The notes under the pieces were generated by a model that was not told the origin of the DNA, did not search any database, and was given only the letters and a program-made list of their open reading frames with translations. 11,140 nt of DNA from Spirochaetaceae bacterium (GTDB lineage: Bacteria; Spirochaetota; Spirochaetia; Treponematales; Breznakiellaceae): the NCBI GenBank assembly GCA_031265015.1, contig JAISDG010000099.1, forward strand, positions 1 to 11,140. The letters run 5' to 3'. The position numbers and the translations under genes were made by a program. Below are positions 7,610 through 11,140 of the stretch, piece after piece (the stretch's first letter is position 1; every line of letters begins with the position of its first letter).

Positions 7610-7614
7610 AACAG

Positions 7615-7643
7615 AGTATAACGGCCGGAGGGCTTTGTGGCAA
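7615..7643 (-). promoter_or_regulatory. Sigma70-type promoter for the leftward cluster
   Basis: On the minus strand TTGCCA (7643-7638) is followed by a 17-base spacer and TATACT (7620-7615). Each box matches consensus at 5 of 6. Only CTGTT separates the -10 box from ATG at 7609, so the predicted transcript start falls on or next to the start codon. It may drive the leucine-rich repeat gene and, by read-through, the amino acid genes beyond it. Confidence 0.65.
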
Positions 7644-7664
7644 GCGGCCAGGCAATGCGCGTGA

Positions 7665-7693
7665 TTGACATTTACCGGGAACCGGGATAGCCT
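7665..7693 (+). promoter_or_regulatory. Sigma70-type promoter for the AT-rich lipoprotein, with a tandem heptamer in the spacer
   Basis: A perfect TTGACA (7665-7670), a 17-base spacer and TAGCCT (7688-7693) precede the gene at 7715. The -10 box keeps only the most conserved bases (T, A and final T). The spacer contains ACCGGGA twice in tandem (7674-7680 and 7681-7687), which could be an operator. A GGGGGA site (7704-7709) lies 5 bases before the ATG. Confidence 0.5.
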
Positions 7694-7714
7694 GAAGGCA
7701 ATTGGGGGATTCTT

Positions 7715-8281
7715 ATGGGTACCAATACCGTATTCCGGATTTTACCTGTTTTGTTGCTTACCCTGCTGTTTGCCGGGTGTACCTCCCAGCCGATGACAAG
7801 GAATGTCGTTAGTGATGTCGGCGGGGTAATGGATATTGATAAATTCCAGTACTATATATCGGCGGGCATAAAGTTAACCGCCACGGAAAGAATACGGGAA
7901 CCAAATGTTGACAGAAGAGGGAATGTCAGCGTAAAAGAGACGGCCTTTCGGAACATAATAATCATCACTAAAAACACGATGGGCGTTTTAATGGACTCGA
8001 AAATAGGGGAAGACGGTTTAATGGTGCTGGAAATATGTTTTGAAGAAAACCCGGCGGATAGTGATAAAAGGATTATCTTTAAACAAGACGGACCCGGGAT
8101 AGAACATAAATTTTATATCGTGTATACGGATCCAAGGAAACGGGTCATAAACTATGGGGATGTGGAATATGGCCTGGAAACAAATACCAGGGAAAGGGTA
8201 TTTTTGAAAATAAAGATTGACAAATCACAGATAGAAAAAGAACGGGTCCGTAAAGTTAAGGGAAGAAGAGTAGAATATTAA
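7715..8281 (+). CDS. AT-rich lipoprotein of unknown function
   Basis: I do not recognise this 188-residue protein. It begins with a hydrophobic signal segment ending in LLFAGC, a spirochaete-style loose lipobox with the lipidated cysteine at residue 22. The mature part is mixed in secondary structure, with alternating hydrophobic strands (for example RNIIIITKN, KFYIVYTD and VFLKIKI) and a basic C-terminus (KVKGRRVEY). No catalytic motif is apparent. Base use differs from all neighbours: 168 of 420 bases are G or C over 7861-8280 (40%), with many AAA, ATA and GAA codons, against 60-67% in the hand-counted lines of neighbouring genes. This suggests recent transfer or relaxed selection. It has its own promoter and a GGGGGA ribosome site, and is probably transcribed alone. 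It is probably anchored to a membrane facing the periplasm. Confidence 0.85.
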   Translation: MGTNTVFRILPVLLLTLLFAGCTSQPMTRNVVSDVGGVMDIDKFQYYISAGIKLTATERIREPNVDRRGNVSVKETAFRNIIIITKNTMGVLMDSKIGEDGLMVLEICFEENPADSDKRIIFKQDGPGIEHKFYIVYTDPRKRVINYGDVEYGLETNTRERVFLKIKIDKSQIEKERVRKVKGRRVEY

Positions 8282-8319
8282 CCCGCCGTACACAATGCCT
8301 CCGGACGGCTTGCATAGGT

Positions 8320-8337
8320 GATACCCGGACAGGTATC
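8320..8337 (+). other. Small perfect inverted repeat upstream of rnhA
   Basis: GATACC (8320-8325) and GGTATC (8332-8337) flank a 6-base loop in the 94-base gap between the lipoprotein and rnhA. There is no T tract, so it is not a standard terminator. It could be a weak operator or a chance hairpin. Nothing else is recognisable in this gap except the rnhA ribosome site. Confidence 0.25.
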
Positions 8338-8375
8338 CTAAGGGACACATCTTTGAAGCACAACAGGAGGATCCG

Positions 8376-8843
8376 GTGGCGTTTGACATTTATACCGACG
8401 GGGGCTGTTCCGGCAATCCCGGTCCCGGGGGCTGGGCCTATATAATGGTTAAAAAAACCGTTCAGGGAGATACCGTCATTACCGAAGCCAGGGGGGGCGA
8501 AAAAAATACCACCAACAACCGCATGGAACTGCGGGCGGTTATTTCCGCCCTTAAGACCATGGAAAAGCTGGCCCGGTCCGGCCAAACCATCCCCCGGAAG
8601 GCGGTGGTCCATACCGATTCCCAGTATGTCCAGAAGGGCATTACCGAATGGATCCGCGTCTGGAAACAAAACAACTGGCGGACCAGCGATAAAAAGCCTG
8701 TCAAAAACCAGGATCTGTGGACCGAATTGGATACCCTGGCGGGAAGGCTGGCCCTTAGCTGGGAATGGGTTAAAGGCCACTCGGGAAACCACTACAACGA
8801 GCGCTGTGACGCGATGACCCGGCAGGCGATAGCTTCGCTTTGA
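8376..8843 (+). CDS. rnhA: Ribonuclease HI
   Basis: RNase HI cuts the RNA strand of RNA-DNA hybrids, removing R-loops and some primers in the cytoplasm. The 155-residue protein matches the E. coli enzyme (155 residues) along its length. The four catalytic acidic residues are present: Asp8 in YTDGGCSGNPGPGGWA, Glu51 in NNRMELRAV, Asp81 in HTDSQYV and Asp145 in NERCDAM. His135 of the flexible loop is in VKGHSGNHYNE. The basic handle region (ITEWIRVWKQNNWRTSDKK, 89-107) of the bacterial type is intact. The start is GTG at 8376, strongly supported by AGGAGG (8365-8370) with a 5-base spacer. It lies between envelope genes, with no functional link to them, and a GC-rich hairpin directly after its stop suggests a separate transcript end. 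Confidence 0.97.
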   Translation: MAFDIYTDGGCSGNPGPGGWAYIMVKKTVQGDTVITEARGGEKNTTNNRMELRAVISALKTMEKLARSGQTIPRKAVVHTDSQYVQKGITEWIRVWKQNNWRTSDKKPVKNQDLWTELDTLAGRLALSWEWVKGHSGNHYNERCDAMTRQAIASL

Positions 8844-8862
8844 CAGGGCCCGGGCGGGCCTG
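8844..8862 (+). terminator. GC-rich hairpin after rnhA, weak terminator candidate
   Basis: CAGG-(G)-CCC pairs with GGGCCTG around a 4-base loop immediately after the rnhA stop, giving 7 base pairs with one bulged G. No run of T follows (GCGTCATTGC), so it is at best a weak or factor-assisted terminator. Confidence 0.35.
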
Positions 8863-8868
8863 GCGTCA

Positions 8869-8897
8869 TTGCAATATTCTCCCATCCGGTGTATATT
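8869..8897 (+). promoter_or_regulatory. Sigma70-type promoter for the lipoprotein/LysM pair
   Basis: TTGCAA (8869-8874), a 17-base spacer and TATATT (8892-8897; 5 of 6) precede the gene at 8945. The predicted start near 8904 leaves a leader of about 40 bases containing GGGAGG (8927-8932). Confidence 0.55.
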
Positions 8898-8944
8898 TTA
8901 CTCTGATGTTTATTGCTGAATACCCTGGGAGGTAGATAAAATCC

Positions 8945-10039
8945 ATGAAACTAAAAATCAGGTATCTTGTTCTTTTGGGTTTAGTTTCCTTTGCGTTCAT
9001 ATCCTGTAAAACCACCGGAACCGCGCCCGATTCCCTGACGGAAGGGGTCGCGGAAGAACCGGACGGCCCTGTGGAAGAAGCGGATCTGGCGGGCCTGGCC
9101 GCGGCCAGGGCCAAGGCCGAGGAATCCCGCTCCCTGGCGGAATATGTTCAGGGGCCGTCCGCTTTCCCCGCGGAATGGGGATTTGCCGAAGACCGTTATA
9201 GTACCGCCGCGGGCCGGATCGAGGCCCCGGAAACCAAGAAGGAAACCTATTCCCGGATTGCCGAATGGAAGGGGATAGGCGCCGCGTATGACGATATCTA
9301 CGACAAATCGGTTCCCCAGTTTACCAGGGGGCAGCAGGAACAGCTGGCCGCGGCCAGGGCTGCGGCGGTTCAGGCCGGGGCCGATAAACTGGTTCCGGAT
9401 CGCCTGGCCCAGGCCGACGCCCTGGCGGGTTCCGCCGGCCAAAAGGCGGACGCGGGCGATTTTGCCGCCTCCGTCAGGGACGGAAAAGAAGCCTGGGACC
9501 GGTATAAAATTCTACAGACCATTGCGGAAGCCCACGCCAAACAGGAAGAGGCGGATAAGTACGATTTCTTTTCCAGCGATCCGGATAACTATATGATTGC
9601 CGCGGACGCCGGAAACGATGCCGTATCTTCCTATGACGAGGGAAATCTGGTCCAGGCCCGGGATTCCGCCGATGAAGCCCTGGTCCGGTTTAACCAGGTA
9701 CTCAAAAACGGCTGGGTTTCCCGGGTGGAAGAAAAGGCTGCCATAGCCCGGGAATGGCGGCAGGCCGCCCAGGAGGTTAAAGCCAACGTGGCGGTAAAGC
9801 CGGACTTTGACGCCGCGGACCGGGTGTACAACCAGGCCCATGTGGCCCTGCGGGCAGAAGATTATTCCGGCGCCATCGATCTGTTTGACCGGTCGGAAGC
9901 CCTTTTTATAACGGCCCACGACAACGCGGTGACAAAACGGGACAAGGCCGAAGAAGCCCTGCGGCAGGCCGAACAGAAGCTGGCCGAAAGCGAGGCGAAA
10001 GCCCAGGACGCGGAAGAAATCATCGGAGGAGGCGAATAA
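8945..10039 (+). CDS. Helical repeat lipoprotein, envelope
   Basis: This 364-residue protein has a signal segment ending in FAFISC with a likely lipidated Cys21, a loose spirochaete-type lipobox. The rest is strongly helical and rich in Ala, Glu, Asp and Lys. I see at least three copies of a module of about 45 residues (around 146-190, 208-252 and 283-327), with the pattern P-x(4,6)-A-rich helix, an acidic or glycine turn such as AGDF, EGNL or AEDY, then a second helix. A weaker copy lies near 74-118. This resembles TPR-like helical-hairpin proteins. The C-terminus (about 330-356) is a short coiled-coil-like stretch (KAEEALRQAEQKLAESEAKA). It is probably periplasmic and membrane-anchored. GGGAGG lies 12 bases before the ATG, a long spacing, but an in-frame TAG just upstream excludes an earlier start. 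The next gene starts directly at its stop. Precise function unknown. Confidence 0.85.
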   Translation: MKLKIRYLVLLGLVSFAFISCKTTGTAPDSLTEGVAEEPDGPVEEADLAGLAAARAKAEESRSLAEYVQGPSAFPAEWGFAEDRYSTAAGRIEAPETKKETYSRIAEWKGIGAAYDDIYDKSVPQFTRGQQEQLAAARAAAVQAGADKLVPDRLAQADALAGSAGQKADAGDFAASVRDGKEAWDRYKILQTIAEAHAKQEEADKYDFFSSDPDNYMIAADAGNDAVSSYDEGNLVQARDSADEALVRFNQVLKNGWVSRVEEKAAIAREWRQAAQEVKANVAVKPDFDAADRVYNQAHVALRAEDYSGAIDLFDRSEALFITAHDNAVTKRDKAEEALRQAEQKLAESEAKAQDAEEIIGGGE

Positions 10040-10825
10040 ATGAAACGGTTCATCAGTTTTGGTATACTGTTCCTTGTCTGCGCCGTTCTGTTTGCCCAGG
10101 AGTCTTCCCCGGCCGCCCAGGCCGAGTTGGAGGCTGACGAAACCCCTGAGGCTGTCGAGGTTCCACAATCAATCCTGAATAATCAGTACTACCTTCAGAG
10201 TGTCCGCCTGACCGAACAGGCCCGGGAATCCTTTGAGGTAGGCAATTACGACGCTTCCGCCGCTTATTCGGAACAGGCCGCGGAATATGCCCGCCGGTCC
10301 GATCAATATGTTTCCATGCGGCTGGCGGAAAACGTCCTTGCCAAGGCCCACAGCCGCTACACCTGGGCCGGTTCCGTGGGAGCCGCCCGCCGGTATCCCC
10401 GGGAATACGAGACCGCCTCTGCCGCCTACAATGAAGCCCAGGACGCCCGGAAAGCCCAAAACTGGGATGAAACCAGCGCGGCGGCAAACCGGGTTATCAT
10501 AGCCCTGGCCGGCGTTAAAGCCCCCGACGGCGGAGACGGGCCGTCCGCGGGCCCCCAGCCCCAGCCTCCCCGGGGAACCCTGCCCGCCCAGTATACGGTG
10601 CGCCAGTGGACCGCTACCGGAGACTGCTTCTCTACCATCGCCGGATGGCCCTGGGTGTACGGAGACGTGTATCAGTGGCGGAAACTGTATGACGCCAACA
10701 AGAGTAAGCTCCCCAACCCGGATAACCCCCATCTGATAATCCCCGGCATGGTCCTGGATATACCCAGCCGTGAGGGGGAAACCAGGTCCGGCATGTGGGA
10801 TCCCGCCGCCAGGTACGAAGAATAG
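10040..10825 (+). CDS. Periplasmic LysM-domain protein with helical repeats
   Basis: The protein has 261 residues. A signal peptide ends at AVLFA-Q (cleavage after about residue 19), with no plausible lipobox. Two helical modules (about 47-92 and 117-162) have the same style as those in the lipoprotein encoded just upstream. A Pro/Gly-rich linker (about 160-182) leads to a LysM domain (about 185-242) with YTVRQW, GDCFSTIAG, VYGD, WRKLYDANK and the closing HLIIPGMVLDIP. LysM domains bind N-acetylglucosamine-containing glycans, in bacteria usually peptidoglycan, so the pair may link the membrane with the cell wall; that is inference. The ATG directly follows the upstream TAA. AGGAGG (10027-10032), 7 bases before the ATG, is formed by the last codons of the upstream gene, so the two genes are translationally linked. 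A strong terminator follows. Confidence 0.9.
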   Translation: MKRFISFGILFLVCAVLFAQESSPAAQAELEADETPEAVEVPQSILNNQYYLQSVRLTEQARESFEVGNYDASAAYSEQAAEYARRSDQYVSMRLAENVLAKAHSRYTWAGSVGAARRYPREYETASAAYNEAQDARKAQNWDETSAAANRVIIALAGVKAPDGGDGPSAGPQPQPPRGTLPAQYTVRQWTATGDCFSTIAGWPWVYGDVYQWRKLYDANKSKLPNPDNPHLIIPGMVLDIPSREGETRSGMWDPAARYEE

Positions 10826-10846
10826 CCGCCCCGAAACCCTGTTCGT

Positions 10847-10880
10847 AAAAAACGGTCCCCGCCGGGGGGCCGTTTTTTTT
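10847..10880 (+). terminator. Strong intrinsic terminator
   Basis: ACGGTCCCC pairs with GGGGGGCCGT around a short GCC loop (about 9 base pairs including one G-T), followed by eight T from 10873. The A run before the stem makes it potentially active on both strands. It lies 21 bases after the LysM gene stop and closes the rightward unit. Confidence 0.92.
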
Positions 10881-10883
10881 GCT

Positions 10884-10903
10884 GCCCTGAAAGCCTTCAG
10901 GGC
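10884..10903. other. Perfect 8-bp hairpin after the terminator
   Basis: GCCCTGAA (10884-10891) and TTCAGGGC (10896-10903) flank a 4-base loop. There is no T tract on either side, so its role is unclear. It may insulate the terminator from the promoter that follows, or belong to the repeated sequence at the right edge. Confidence 0.4.
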
Positions 10904-10914
10904 GGGGAGAGTTA

Positions 10915-10943
10915 TTGACAAAACCGCGGAACGGCAGGATACT
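10915..10943 (+). promoter_or_regulatory. Orphan sigma70-type promoter
   Basis: A perfect TTGACA (10915-10920), a 17-base spacer and GATACT (10938-10943; 4 of 6) predict a start near 10950. No recognisable gene follows before the low-quality right end; a small open frame from 10953 and two hairpins are all that is downstream. Confidence 0.5.
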
Positions 10944-10952
10944 GACAGAGCA

Positions 10953-11087
10953 ATGGACCGGGCAGCGCTTCTGCAAAACACAGTCTCCCTTGGGTTCCCT
11001 TCGCGGGCGGACAAACTTCTTCGGGGTGTGCCGGTTTCCGGCGCCGTTGCAGCTAACGGCGCCGTAACTCCTTATGTAGTAAAGAGT
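10953..11087 (+). CDS. Doubtful small open frame, 3' end not determinable
   Basis: An ATG at 10953 opens a frame of about 45 codons (starting MDRAALLQNTVSLGFPSRAD) that runs without a stop into the G-rich tail. It lies 3 bases after the predicted transcript start, has no Shine-Dalgarno site, and covers the two hairpins. I recognise no family. It could be a leaderless small gene, the translation of a repeated element, or no gene at all. The stretch beyond 11087 is not trustworthy. Confidence 0.15.
11039..11087. repeat. Two back-to-back hairpins, possible repeated palindromic element
   Basis: CGGCGCCGTT (11039-11048) pairs perfectly with AACGGCGCCG (11055-11064) around GCAGCT. Two bases later ACTCCTTA (11067-11074) pairs with TAAAGAGT (11080-11087) with one mismatch around TGTAG. 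The interpretable sequence ends exactly at the foot of the second hairpin. The inverted repeats are seen directly; that the element is repeated elsewhere is inference from the contig breaking here. Confidence 0.6.
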
Positions 11088-11140
11088 GGGGGGGGGGGGC
11101 GGGGGGCCGGGGGGCGGGGGGGGGCGACGGGGGGAGGGGG
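11088..11140. other. Low-complexity G-rich end, probable sequencing or assembly artefact
   Basis: Of 53 bases 45 are G, 6 are C, 2 are A and none is T. Such poly-G tails are typical of two-colour sequencing with lost signal or of a failing contig end. It should not be read as genome sequence or used for gene calls. Confidence 0.8.

Noticed and set aside
8320..8337. Inverted repeat before rnhA as an intrinsic terminator of the lipoprotein gene.
   Set aside because: The stem is only 6 bp and no T tract follows; it is kept only as a low-confidence inverted repeat.
10169..11014. Minus-strand open frame of about 280 codons opposite the LysM gene.
   Set aside because: It runs through the strong terminator and the orphan promoter, and the opposite strand encodes a clear signal peptide and LysM domain in frame.
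11041..11064. GTT...AAC hairpin considered as an integron attC site.
   Set aside because: attC sites begin with an AAC-ending box and end with a GTT-starting box; here the order is reversed, and there are no other paired boxes, cassettes or integrase.
10953..11140. Glycine-rich protein-coding gene running off the right end.
   Set aside because: The glycine stretch is only the translation of the artefactual G tail. The remaining 45 codons have no ribosome site and no recognised family, so the frame is kept only as a doubtful entry.
1..11140. CRISPR array, tRNA, rRNA or transposase genes.
   Set aside because: I saw no regularly spaced repeats, no tRNA-like cloverleaf with a CCA end, no rRNA sequence and no transposase motifs on either strand.

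Overview
The window most likely comes from a spirochaete of the Treponema group, probably an assembled draft or metagenome contig. The reasons are: lipoproteins with loose, spirochaete-style lipoboxes; a secreted BspA-type leucine-rich repeat protein with a C-terminal tail of a kind I associate with treponemes; and an envelope lipoprotein/LysM pair. Most genes are GC-rich (60-67% in the lines I counted by hand). The taxonomic call is an inference from gene style. There is no rRNA or marker tree behind it.

Left part (1-7609, all minus strand). Seven genes are packed head to tail and read from right to left: a secreted leucine-rich repeat protein, a metal-dependent amidohydrolase, aspartokinase (lysC), dihydrodipicolinate reductase (dapB), dihydrodipicolinate synthase (dapA), a DAHP synthase-prephenate dehydratase fusion (aroF-pheA) and an SGNH hydrolase cut by the left edge. 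Gaps are 2, 31, -4, 30, 93 and 45 bases. lysC, dapB and dapA give steps from aspartate toward diaminopimelate and lysine. The fusion covers the first step of the shikimate pathway and the prephenate-to-phenylpyruvate step. lysC and dapB overlap by GTGA. The slippery heptamer A AAA AAG sits exactly where a -1 shift would join LysC to DapB.

Middle (7610-7714). This is a short divergent promoter region. A strong sigma70-like promoter faces left and places the transcript start almost on the start codon of the leucine-rich repeat gene. A second promoter, with a perfect TTGACA, faces right.

Right part (7715-10825, plus strand). It holds an AT-rich lipoprotein of unknown function (about 40% GC, a compositional outlier), RNase HI (rnhA), and a two-gene unit encoding a helical lipoprotein and a LysM periplasmic protein that share a repeated helical module. 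The unit has its own promoter and ends at a strong intrinsic terminator (10847-10880).

Right edge (10881-11140). No recognisable gene is present. There is a good orphan promoter, then two back-to-back hairpins, then 53 bases that are 45/53 G. The G-rich tail looks like a sequencing or assembly artefact at a contig end, and the break falls right at the hairpins, as expected if they belong to a repeated element.
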